12,502 nt of DNA from Rhodoluna sp. (GTDB lineage: Bacteria > Actinomycetota > Actinomycetes > Actinomycetales > Microbacteriaceae). Below the pieces are notes generated by a model that made no database searches, was not told the DNA's origin, and saw only the letters and a program-made list of their open reading frames with translations. Within the stretch, counting starts at the first letter, position 1. Each line of letters starts with the position of its first letter. The stretch is from assembly GCA_026393335.1 (NCBI GenBank), contig JAPLAJ010000095.1, forward strand, positions 1 to 12,502. Direction: 5' to 3'. Positions 7,081-12,502 of this stretch are shown piece after piece. Position numbers and translations under genes: made by a program.

Positions 7081-8262
7081 ATGATCAATTTCTCAGATCC
7101 AAGCTTCGTTGAAAATCCTTATCCTGCTCTGAAAGAGCTTCGTCAGGCTGGTAAGCCGGTATGGCATGAGGAACTAGGTATGTTCCTTGCCGCTAGGTAT
7201 AACGATGCCAATGCTGTTCTGAGAACCAAAACCCTTGGACGTATCTTCACTCCTAAAGAGCCTGAGAGCCAGTGGAATGAATTCAACTGGCTGCACTCCG
7301 ATAGTTTGCTGGATTCTGAGCCACCAAAGCACACTCGCCTTCGTTCTCTAGTGGGAAAGGCATTCTCCCGCTCACGGATTGAGAGCCTAAGGCCTGAGGT
7401 TGAAAGAATTGCCAACAACCTGCTCGACCAGGCAGAGAACAAGTTGTCCTCAAGAGGCAACTTTGACCTAATTGCAGATTATGCTGAACCGCTGCCGGTA
7501 AAGGTCATAGCTGCACTGCTTGGTTTCCCAGACAGAGACGAGCATTTACTTAGGCCTTGGTCGCAATCAATAGTAAAGATGTATGAGGTAAGCCCTTCTC
7601 TTGAAGCGCAGGAAGAAGCCAAACAGGCCGCACATGAGTTTGCCGAGTATGTCCGAGCTCTCATGATTGAGAGAAAGACCAGCCCAGGTCAGGATCTAAT
7701 CAGCGAACTGGCAACAGTTGAAGAAGCAGGCGAAAAACTAAATGCTCAGGAACTAATCGCCACCTGCGTGCTACTTCTAAATGCTGGGCATGAAGCTAGC
7801 GTGAATGGCTTTGGCAATGGCATGGTTGCCACATTCGAAAGAGAAGATCAGCTAGAACTGCTGCGCAAAAACCCAAGGGGCGTAGCCGATACAGCAATCG
7901 AAGAGTTCCTGCGCTTTGATGCTCCCCTCCACCTGTTTGAAAGAACGGCAACAGCTGACACCGAGATAGGTGGGGTCCTAGTCAAAGAAGGACAAAAGAT
8001 TGCCTCGCTCCTAGGCTCTGCCAATAGGGATGAAACCATATTTGATCGGGCTGATGAGCTTGACCTCACGAGGGAACAGAACCCTCATATTGGCTTTGGA
8101 GCTGGTATTCACTTCTGTCTAGGTGCGCCTTTGTCTCGCATTGAGATGAGTGTCTCACTGCCATTGCTTTTTGAAAGATTTCCGAATTTAGCCCTCGTAG
8201 AAACCCCAAAAAGAAGACCTACTTTCGTCCTTAGAGGCTACGAAAGTATCCCAGTTGCCTAG
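7081..8262 (+). CDS. Cytochrome P450
   Basis: This soluble heme-thiolate monooxygenase, 393 residues, has typical bacterial class I P450 length and should need a ferredoxin and reductase encoded elsewhere. The heme-binding loop GFGAGIHFCLG at 338-348 supplies the axial ligand C346. The ExxR pair is E275/R278 (EEFLRF). The C-helix region holds DSEPPKHTRLRSLV at 78-91. The I-helix reads NAGHEAS at 234-240, so the usual oxygen-activating threonine position is alanine (A239) followed by serine. Such AGHEA variants occur in other actinobacterial P450s and need not mean loss of activity. The substrate cannot be inferred from sequence. The actinorhodopsin gene lies 166 bp downstream on the same strand, which raises but does not support a role in retinal or carotenoid modification. 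The start is supported by TAGCCT six bases upstream. Confidence 0.95.
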   Translation: MINFSDPSFVENPYPALKELRQAGKPVWHEELGMFLAARYNDANAVLRTKTLGRIFTPKEPESQWNEFNWLHSDSLLDSEPPKHTRLRSLVGKAFSRSRIESLRPEVERIANNLLDQAENKLSSRGNFDLIADYAEPLPVKVIAALLGFPDRDEHLLRPWSQSIVKMYEVSPSLEAQEEAKQAAHEFAEYVRALMIERKTSPGQDLISELATVEEAGEKLNAQELIATCVLLLNAGHEASVNGFGNGMVATFEREDQLELLRKNPRGVADTAIEEFLRFDAPLHLFERTATADTEIGGVLVKEGQKIASLLGSANRDETIFDRADELDLTREQNPHIGFGAGIHFCLGAPLSRIEMSVSLPLLFERFPNLALVETPKRRPTFVLRGYESIPVA

Positions 8263-8277
8263 AAACTAGGGAAGTTT

Positions 8278-8310
8278 TAGCCTATTTAGCCTGTGTTTTA
8301 CCTGTATAAC
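8278..8310 (+). promoter_or_regulatory. Candidate promoter elements upstream of the actinorhodopsin gene
   Basis: Several minus-ten-like hexamers lie here: TAGCCT at 8278-8283 and again at 8287-8292, within a tandem TTTAGCCT repeat of nine-base period, and TATAAC at 8305-8310. The last is closest to consensus and would give a leader of roughly 110 bases. No clear minus-35 was found. A further candidate, TAACCT at 8361-8366, would give a leader of about 55 bases. The choice cannot be made by eye. Confidence 0.35.
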
Positions 8311-8325
8311 GAATCCATAAACACG

Positions 8326-8343
8326 ACGCGCAGCGCGTTTTTA
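8326..8343 (+). terminator. Short GC hairpin followed by T-run, possible weak terminator after P450
   Basis: ACGCG, loop CAG and CGCGT form a five-base-pair GC-rich stem (8326-8338) followed by TTTT and then A. It lies about 60 bp after the P450 stop. The stem is short for an intrinsic terminator, so it may terminate weakly or be a leader hairpin if the rhodopsin promoter is at 8305. Confidence 0.35.
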
Positions 8344-8381
8344 TCGCACGTAACGAAAGGTAACCTTAACCTGCACTAAAA

Positions 8382-8405
8382 ATCGGGCTCTTAATGTTGC
8401 CCGAT
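8382..8405 (+). promoter_or_regulatory. Inverted repeat in the actinorhodopsin leader, just upstream of its RBS
   Basis: ATCGGGC (8382-8388) and GCCCGAT (8399-8405) form a perfect seven-base-pair inverted repeat around a ten-base loop. It sits nine bases before the GAAAGG ribosome-binding site (8415-8420). It may be an mRNA hairpin that protects or controls the message, or a dyad operator on DNA. There is no T-run after it, so it is not a normal terminator. Function is inference. Confidence 0.55.
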
Positions 8406-8428
8406 CAACTTATCGAAAGGCAACATCA

Positions 8429-9262
8429 ATGGAGAACGTAGGAGTACTTTCCTTCTCACTGACTGGCTATGAATTTAGCGCAGTGTACAACGTACTATCA
8501 CTAGGTCTAGCAAGCATGCTTGCTACATCGATCTTCTTGTTCTTTGCAAGAGATCGTGTACTACCTAAGTACCGTATGGCTGTTTTGGTTTCAGCGTCTG
8601 TAACAACAATTGCTGCTTACCACTACTTCCGTATGTTTGAGTCATTCAACCACGGCTATGGAATCAACGATGCAAGCACAGCTGCTGTAACTGCAGGTGC
8701 AAACATGGTTGACTTCGGTGCAGCTAACTACAACGTTGGCTACCGTTACATCGACTGGTTCCTAACTGTTCCACTACTACTAGTTGAGCTTGTAGCTGTA
8801 CTAGGTCTTGCAAAGGCTATCCAGTCTTCACTTCTAAAGCGCCTCGTTCCAGCTGCTGCTGCAATGATCGTTCTTGGTTACCCTGGTGACGCAAAGCTTG
8901 ACCTATTCGGTCTAGCGCCAAGCATGTGGGGTCTACTTTCAACCATTCCGTTCCTATACATCTTGTATGTACTATGGTTCGAATTGAAGAAGAGCCTAGA
9001 CAGCCAGTCAGCTAAGGTCCGCAGTCTGTTCCAGACACTACGCGTACTTCTTCTAGCTACCTGGGGTGTCTACCCAATCACCTTCATCCTTGCGATGAAC
9101 AGCACTGGCGCGCCAACACCTGCAGAGGTTGTTTCACGCGAAATTGGATACAGCATTGCTGACATCCTAGCTAAGTGTCTATTCGGCCTAATCATCTTCT
9201 CTATTGCTCGCATTAAGTCAGCAGAAGAAGACAAGGCACACGCTTCAGCTGAAGGTCACTAG
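8429..9262 (+). CDS. actR: Actinorhodopsin, light-driven proton pump
   Basis: This seven-helix retinal protein, 277 residues, should pump protons outward across the cytoplasmic membrane under light. Helix C carries acceptor D109, T113 and donor E120 (RYIDWFLTVPLLLVEL), the DTE pattern of proton pumps. H65 is the proteorhodopsin H75 equivalent. K249 in SIADILAKC binds retinal, with D245 as second counterion. L117 occupies the spectral tuning site (position 105 of proteorhodopsin), predicting green absorption. G168 (SMWGLLS) aligns with the glycine that opens the carotenoid-binding window in xanthorhodopsin. The long B-C loop (about 71-104) is typical of actinorhodopsins. Codons are strongly biased, with every Asn AAC and most Tyr TAC, which suggests high expression. 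GAAAGG lies eight bases before the ATG. A strong terminator follows 24 bp after the stop, so it is probably monocistronic. No retinal synthesis gene is nearby. Confidence 0.97.
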   Translation: MENVGVLSFSLTGYEFSAVYNVLSLGLASMLATSIFLFFARDRVLPKYRMAVLVSASVTTIAAYHYFRMFESFNHGYGINDASTAAVTAGANMVDFGAANYNVGYRYIDWFLTVPLLLVELVAVLGLAKAIQSSLLKRLVPAAAAMIVLGYPGDAKLDLFGLAPSMWGLLSTIPFLYILYVLWFELKKSLDSQSAKVRSLFQTLRVLLLATWGVYPITFILAMNSTGAPTPAEVVSREIGYSIADILAKCLFGLIIFSIARIKSAEEDKAHASAEGH

Positions 9263-9286
9263 TCACAACTAGTTCCTAAAACTTTA

Positions 9287-9319
9287 GGAGCCACCCGAAA
9301 GGGTGGCTCCTTTTGTTTT
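9287..9319 (+). terminator. Strong intrinsic terminator after actinorhodopsin
   Basis: GGAGCCACCC (9287-9296), a GAAA tetraloop and GGGTGGCTCC form a perfect ten-base-pair stem, followed by TTTTGTTTT. This is a textbook rho-independent terminator for the rhodopsin message. The opposite strand reads TAAAGTTTT after the same stem, so it may also stop the convergent lipoprotein transcript less efficiently. Confidence 0.93.
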
Positions 9320-9329
9320 AACACTTGGG

Positions 9330-9698
9330 CTAGTTGAGCAAGAGATCTTGTGGGCTGGGGAATTCAACATTCACACCAACTAGTGCACAGCGAATACCAA
9401 TCTCGGTAGCTGCGGTGGTGAGCTTACCCGCCTCAATAGGGTCGGCAGTTAAAGCTCCTGTGGTTTTCTGGAGAACTGGGAGAAAGTCTTCATTCGCTAT
9501 AGAAATCACTTCGGACTCGATTGACTGCGCCAGTTTTGCAGCATCAAAACCACCGGTTGGCAGGCTAACCAACTTATCGCTTAGCACTGTGCTCAGCTGC
9601 TCACAAGGCTGCTTATCAGCTTCTGAGGGTAATGAGAAAGAACAAGCGGAAACCAGCAAGACGCTTCCGGCTAAGAGGCTGAGTTTGGCGAGAATCAT
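9330..9698 (-). CDS. Small secreted lipoprotein of unknown function
   Basis: The 122-residue product begins with a short type II signal peptide. It has a single lysine at position 5, a hydrophobic core (LSLLAGSVLLV) and the lipobox VSAC with C19 as the probable lipidated residue, so it should be anchored to the outer face of the membrane. The mature part is about 104 residues, mostly helical by look, with two further cysteines (C32 in KQPCEQL and C104 in IGIRCAL) that could form a disulfide. I do not recognise a domain. The start is well supported: AGGAG (9709-9705) lies six bases before the ATG, and a TAGGCT minus-ten is further upstream. It is convergent with the rhodopsin gene and shares its terminator region. 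Confidence 0.8.
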   Translation of the reverse strand: MILAKLSLLAGSVLLVSACSFSLPSEADKQPCEQLSTVLSDKLVSLPTGGFDAAKLAQSIESEVISIANEDFLPVLQKTTGALTADPIEAGKLTTAATEIGIRCALVGVNVEFPSPQDLLLN

Positions 9699-9727
9699 TT
9701 TTGGCTCCTGTGGGTGGGTTCAAGGAA

Positions 9728-9733
9728 AGCCTA
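9728..9733 (-). promoter_or_regulatory. Putative -10 box (TAGGCT) for the lipoprotein gene
   Basis: TAGGCT on the minus strand lies about 30 bases before the ATG at 9698, giving a short leader that contains the AGGAG ribosome-binding site. This gene is therefore predicted to be leadered, unlike several neighbours. Confidence 0.5.
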
Positions 9734-9784
9734 TTTATTGAGTGAAGAGTTAGCGGTGCAAAGAGGTTGCTTCCCAGCAAAGTC

Positions 9785-9817
9785 TGAGAGTGCTCTCAAC
9801 TGCTTATCAGAGTTGAG
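9785..9817 (-). terminator. Overlapping inverted repeats after the flavin oxidoreductase gene, possible terminator
   Basis: CTCAACT (9795-9801) and AGTTGAG (9811-9817) form a seven-base-pair stem immediately after the stop codon at 9820-9818. A second repeat, TGAGAG-TG-CTCTCA (9785-9798), shares bases with it, so the two stems exclude each other. There is no T-run, so intrinsic termination is uncertain. Confidence 0.35.
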
Positions 9818-10876
9818 CTAGTAGGTAATTGAAACTTCTGTACCCAAGGCTGCTTTGACCATAGGGATAACCTCTGTGGCATAGAGCTTGATGGATCTGA
9901 GCATCTGTGACTGTGGCATCGCTCCTGTTGAGAACTTGAGGTCAAACCTGTTGGCACCTGTTGATTCAAGGGCAAAGATGATCTTCTTGGCAACTGTTTC
10001 AGGTGAGCCAACATATAAGGAGCCGTGTTGCACTTCATTGTCAAAGTGCTCGTAGGTCATTGCTCCCCAGCCACGCTCTCTACCAATACGGCCAAAGGAG
10101 TTGTTGTATTGCGGCCACATCTCCTTGGCTGCTTGCTCGTCGGTGTCTGCTATGTGTCCTGGTGAGTGAATGCCGATTGATAGCTGAGGTTGCTCAAAGC
10201 GGTTAAGAGATTCTCTGTATAGTCCTGCAAATGGGGCGAATCTGTCTGGACTGCCACCAATGATTGCCAGGGCTAGGGTGGCGCCATGCTTGGCTGCACG
10301 GATAACGCTGTGTGGTGATCCGCCTACCCCTACTCGAAGTGGGATGGCTCCTCTTTCAGTCTTAGGGTAAACCTCTTGATTGGTAAGAGCTGCTCTAGTC
10401 TCCCCAGACCAGGTAACTGGTTTCTCTTTTAGCAGTTCAACTAAAAGGTCTAGTCTCTCTTCAAAGAGCTGTTCATAGTCTGAAAGAGCAAAGCCAAACA
10501 GTGGGAAGCTCTCTGTGAATGAGCCTCTACCTGCTGTGATTTCAGCTCTGCCATTTGATAGTGCATCGAGGGTAGCAAAGCGTTGGTAAACCCTGACTGG
10601 ATCTTCACTTGAAAGAACTGTGACGCCAGAGCCAAGTTTGATGTTGTGTGTGACGGTAGCAATGCCAGCCAGGACAGTGTCTGGGGCAGATACTGCGAAA
10701 TCGTTTCGGTGGTGCTCTCCCACATTGAAGTGGTCGATGCCTAGTTCATCAGCCAGAATGGCTTGGTCAACGATGTCTCTAATTGATTGGGCTGCAGAGA
10801 TAGGGTTACCTGCATCATCAGAGCCAATATCGCCAAATGTATCCAAGCCAAATTCGATGGGAAGTTTTTCAGTCAT
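9818..10876 (-). CDS. LLM-class (luciferase-like) flavin-dependent oxidoreductase
   Basis: This 352-residue soluble protein is a bacterial-luciferase-like TIM-barrel flavoenzyme, expected to use FMN or F420 on an unknown substrate. Typical segments appear in order: EFGLDTFGD near 8-16, HFNVGEHHRNDF at 49-60, the strand and loop GSGVTVLSSEDPVRVYQRFAT at about 82-102, and TAGRGSFTESFPLFG at 114-128. The C-terminal part holds VGSPETVAKKI, the usual phosphate-side helix of the family. It resembles the LLM subgroup typified by the Agrobacterium Atu2307 structure, from memory. Reaction and cofactor are not decided by sequence. The start is supported by TAAAGT six bases upstream. The overlapping GGAG is too near the ATG to be a good Shine-Dalgarno. 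The sortase-linked membrane gene ends 41 bp upstream on the same strand, so some read-through is possible. Confidence 0.9.
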   Translation of the reverse strand: MTEKLPIEFGLDTFGDIGSDDAGNPISAAQSIRDIVDQAILADELGIDHFNVGEHHRNDFAVSAPDTVLAGIATVTHNIKLGSGVTVLSSEDPVRVYQRFATLDALSNGRAEITAGRGSFTESFPLFGFALSDYEQLFEERLDLLVELLKEKPVTWSGETRAALTNQEVYPKTERGAIPLRVGVGGSPHSVIRAAKHGATLALAIIGGSPDRFAPFAGLYRESLNRFEQPQLSIGIHSPGHIADTDEQAAKEMWPQYNNSFGRIGRERGWGAMTYEHFDNEVQHGSLYVGSPETVAKKIIFALESTGANRFDLKFSTGAMPQSQMLRSIKLYATEVIPMVKAALGTEVSITY

Positions 10877-10882
10877 ATCTCC

Positions 10883-10888
10883 ACTTTA
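10883..10888 (-). promoter_or_regulatory. Putative leaderless -10 box (TAAAGT) for the flavin oxidoreductase gene
   Basis: TAAAGT on the minus strand fits TAnnnT and ends exactly six bases before the ATG at 10876, in the 41-bp gap after the small membrane gene. It has the same geometry as the putative starts at 3967, 6416 and 7081. No minus-35 is evident. Confidence 0.5.
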
Positions 10889-10917
10889 GACATTGTTGCT
10901 GGGAATAGTAGGTGAGC

Positions 10918-11073
10918 CTAGATTTCGGTGTTTGTTTCTGGGAATACAACTACATCTAGCCAAGGAAAGACAAAGAAATACATGGCTACTAAGGCCACAA
11001 CAGTTATTAGGGCAGCCTGAAGTATCTTCTGGATGCGATTACCAGGTAACTTACGCCAAAGCCATGAGTACAT
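10918..11073 (-). CDS. Small single-pass membrane protein linked to class E sortase, 51 residues
   Basis: I found this short gene by reading the minus strand directly. It encodes 51 residues: an amphipathic, basic N-terminus (MYSWLWRKLPGNRIQK), one hydrophobic segment near 18-40 ending in FPWLD, and a short acidic tail (VVVFPETNTEI). The positive-inside rule places the N-terminus in the cytoplasm. Its ATG shares one base with the sortase stop (TAATG), and GGGAG lies six bases upstream inside the sortase gene, so it is translationally coupled. From memory, similar small proteins with the pattern W-R-LPG at the start and FPW after the helix follow class E sortases in many actinobacteria, which makes it a real gene and not a chance frame. 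Its function is unknown. A role with the sortase is inference from position. Confidence 0.82.
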   Translation of the reverse strand: MYSWLWRKLPGNRIQKILQAALITVVALVAMYFFVFPWLDVVVFPETNTEI

Positions 11074-11807
11074 TAGCGGCTCCCTACTACGATCTTTAGA
11101 TCTCTTGGCATACCTGCTGCTGTGCTTTGAGTTCTCTCTAATTCAAACCAAGAAACAATTCTTTCGGTGTTTATAAATATTGGTGTGCAACTGGTCATAG
11201 TTAGATACCTACTGCCATAGGTAGCTCCATCGAGCTTTTCTGGAACTGTGGCGATGACTCCAACATCAGTAGGTAACACAACTTCGGTTTCTAGAAACTT
11301 ATAGATAAACCAAGTTTCTTTAGTTTCAATGTAGACAAGATCACCTGTAGTCAACTTGTCAATATCTCTAAATGCTCCGCCAAAACCTCCGCGGTGAGCT
11401 GCTATGGCAAAGTTACCAACTTCGCCTGGCATTACTGTGTTTACGTAGTGACCGATGCCAATCTCATTTAGAACAGGGTGCCATCTAGTGCCTTCAGCAA
11501 TTAGTCGAGTCCAGTTCTCACCAAACCTTGGTACATACATGCGACCAAAGATGTCTGCATCATTTGCTACCTCAGCCAAAGGTACAAAGCCATCTCGCTC
11601 AGTAAAGTTTTTAGCAAAATCAGATTGCTGATTACCAACTAGGTTGTCTTGGAAAAGTGTTTTATAGCCAACAAACAGCATCAGGACTACACCAGCTGTT
11701 AGAAGAATTTCGCCAAAGACCTGTGTGGCAAAGGCAAATCGCTTTGGTTTAACAATTGGTGCCCAAATGATTCTTGTGCCATCCGGGAGTTCTTGGATGT
11801 CACTCAC
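11073..11807 (-). CDS. Class E sortase
   Basis: This membrane-anchored transpeptidase should cut secreted proteins at a C-terminal sorting signal (LAxTG in class E enzymes studied elsewhere) and attach them to the peptidoglycan. The product, 244 residues from the chosen start, has a cytoplasmic N-terminus, one helix near 32-50 and an extracellular sortase domain. The catalytic residues are visible: H138 in AIAAHRGG, C207 in LTMTSCTP and R216 in INTERIV. A further histidine, H120 (IGIGHYV), is also conserved-looking. The start is taken as GTG 11807, which overlaps the rlmN stop by four bases (GTGA). An in-frame ATG at 11831 would add eight residues and a longer overlap. The downstream small membrane gene overlaps its stop. 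No LAxTG-bearing substrate is encoded in this window. Confidence 0.92.
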   Translation of the reverse strand: MSDIQELPDGTRIIWAPIVKPKRFAFATQVFGEILLTAGVVLMLFVGYKTLFQDNLVGNQQSDFAKNFTERDGFVPLAEVANDADIFGRMYVPRFGENWTRLIAEGTRWHPVLNEIGIGHYVNTVMPGEVGNFAIAAHRGGFGGAFRDIDKLTTGDLVYIETKETWFIYKFLETEVVLPTDVGVIATVPEKLDGATYGSRYLTMTSCTPIFINTERIVSWFELERTQSTAAGMPRDLKIVVGSR

Positions 11808-12502
11808 TCTGCTGCCGCCAACTGGCCGCACGCGCCATCTATTTCTTTGCCCCTGGTGTCTCTCAAAGTTGTAGTGATGCCAGCTTTTTCAAGTGTGCTG
11901 ATGAAGATGCGGGTTGCTTCAGGTGTTGAGGCTGTCCAGATTGATCCCGGAGTTGGGTTTAGGGGAATTGGGTTGACGTGAACCCAGCCCTTGCCTCGAG
12001 CATTTAGTTTCTGGCCTAGTAGCTCTGCACGCCACTGGTGATCGTTCATGTCTTTTATAAGCGCGTACTCGATGGAAACTCTTCGACCCGTTGCATCAAA
12101 GTATGCTCTAGCTGCATCAAGTGCCTCATCGACTTTCCATCTTGAGTTCACTGGAATAAGTTCATCTCTCAGTTCATCATCAGGAGCATGCAGAGACAGC
12201 GCAAAAGTGACCGGTATCTCTTCTTTAGTTAGTTTCTCGATAGCAGGTACCAAACCAACTGTTGAAACAGTTATGTTTCGAGCTGACATTCCTAAACCCT
12301 CTGGAGCAGGTTTGACCATGGTTCTAACTGCAGTCATCAAACGGTTGTAGTTAGCAAGCGGCTCACCCATGCCCATGAACACAATATTTCCAACACGCTC
12401 TTCGTGTTCAGTAGCTTTTCTGCCACCCAAACCGCCAGCTGCAATAACCGCATTGGCTTGAACTATCTGATCCACAATCTCTGCTGCGGTCATGTTACGA
12501 GT
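11804..12502 (-). CDS. rlmN: 23S rRNA (adenine-2503-C2) methyltransferase, N-terminus outside window
   Basis: RlmN is a radical-SAM enzyme that methylates carbon 2 of A2503 in 23S rRNA and A37 in some tRNAs. The last 232 residues are visible, and the frame continues through TRN at the window edge, so the 5' end lies beyond. Visible motifs, counting from the first internal Met (12493), are GMGEPL at 41-46 (SAM binding), NITVSTVGLVP at 73-83, LSLHAPDD at 100-107 and the C-terminal RDTRGKEIDGACGQLA with the methyl-carrying Cys at 222. The CxxxCxxC iron-sulfur motif would be just outside the window. The Met at 12493 is not a start, because the preceding residues also fit the family. It appears to head the unit rlmN, sortase, small membrane gene, joined by overlaps. 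The Cfr resistance paralogue is less likely, judging by the housekeeping-like sequence. Confidence 0.95.
   Translation of the reverse strand, partial: TRNMTAAEIVDQIVQANAVIAAGGLGGRKATEHEERVGNIVFMGMGEPLANYNRLMTAVRTMVKPAPEGLGMSARNITVSTVGLVPAIEKLTKEEIPVTFALSLHAPDDELRDELIPVNSRWKVDEALDAARAYFDATGRRVSIEYALIKDMNDHQWRAELLGQKLNARGKGWVHVNPIPLNPTPGSIWTASTPEATRIFISTLEKAGITTTLRDTRGKEIDGACGQLAAAE

Noticed and set aside
8394..8441. Short upstream frame (ATG at 8394) overlapping the actinorhodopsin start in another frame
   Set aside because: It would encode only 15 residues, its ATG lies within the hairpin loop, and the nearest GAAAGG upstream is over 30 bases away. No support for translation.
9334..9741. Plus-strand open frame of 135 codons opposite the lipoprotein gene
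   Set aside because: The minus-strand frame has a lipobox, a well-spaced AGGAG and a minus-ten, whereas the plus frame begins just after a terminator and shows no domain.
10893..11099. Plus-strand frame of 68 codons opposite the small sortase-linked gene
   Set aside because: The minus-strand frame has a ribosome-binding site, an overlap with the sortase stop and a clear membrane segment. The plus frame has none of these.
11808..11831. Longer sortase start at ATG 11831
   Set aside because: It would add eight residues inside rlmN without a clear ribosome-binding site. GTG 11807 gives the usual four-base overlap. The longer form is not excluded.

Overview
The window looks like chromosomal DNA of a planktonic, probably freshwater, actinobacterium. 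The main clue is an actinorhodopsin gene (8429-9262). A class E sortase with the small membrane protein that often follows it, and start sites that look leaderless, fit the same group. Base composition looks moderate by eye, not high-GC, as in the small-genome Luna-type Microbacteriaceae (Rhodoluna/Aquiluna relatives). The acI lineage also carries actinorhodopsins and cannot be excluded from this window alone.

Layout, left to right. On the minus strand, tdh then kbl (2041 down to 1, kbl cut by the window edge) form a threonine-to-glycine operon. A plus-strand gene for an unrecognised four-helix membrane protein (2160-2567) converges on a minus-strand beta-CASP metallo-beta-lactamase ribonuclease gene (2564-3967). 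This diverges from a plus-strand P1B-type metal ATPase (4007-5812). The ATPase overlaps the end of a minus-strand pyroglutamyl-peptidase gene (5802-6328) that appears broken by a deletion plus frameshift. Plus-strand genes follow for a Pr6Pr-type membrane protein (6416-7054), a cytochrome P450 (7081-8262) and the actinorhodopsin with a structured leader. A strong terminator (9287-9319) separates these from minus-strand genes for a small lipoprotein (9330-9698), a luciferase-like flavin oxidoreductase (9818-10876), a 51-residue membrane protein (10918-11073), a class E sortase (11073-11807) and rlmN (11804-12502, cut by the window edge).

How the genes work together. Tdh and Kbl catalyse consecutive steps, and rlmN, the sortase gene and the small membrane gene overlap end to start as one transcription unit. 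The rhodopsin has all residues of a green-absorbing outward proton pump and the glycine associated with a carotenoid-antenna window. No retinal or carotenoid synthesis gene is visible here. The other genes look like independent housekeeping or accessory functions.

Several genes share a TAnnnT (or close) hexamer exactly 6 nt before the ATG, which indicates leaderless transcription. The rhodopsin instead has a long leader with a hairpin and a GAAAGG ribosome-binding site. I see no tRNA, rRNA, CRISPR array, insertion sequence or prophage, no gene-free stretch longer than 300 bases, and no clearly new biological system. The items most worth a second look are the rhodopsin leader, the broken pcp gene, the uncertain tdh N terminus and the small sortase-linked protein.
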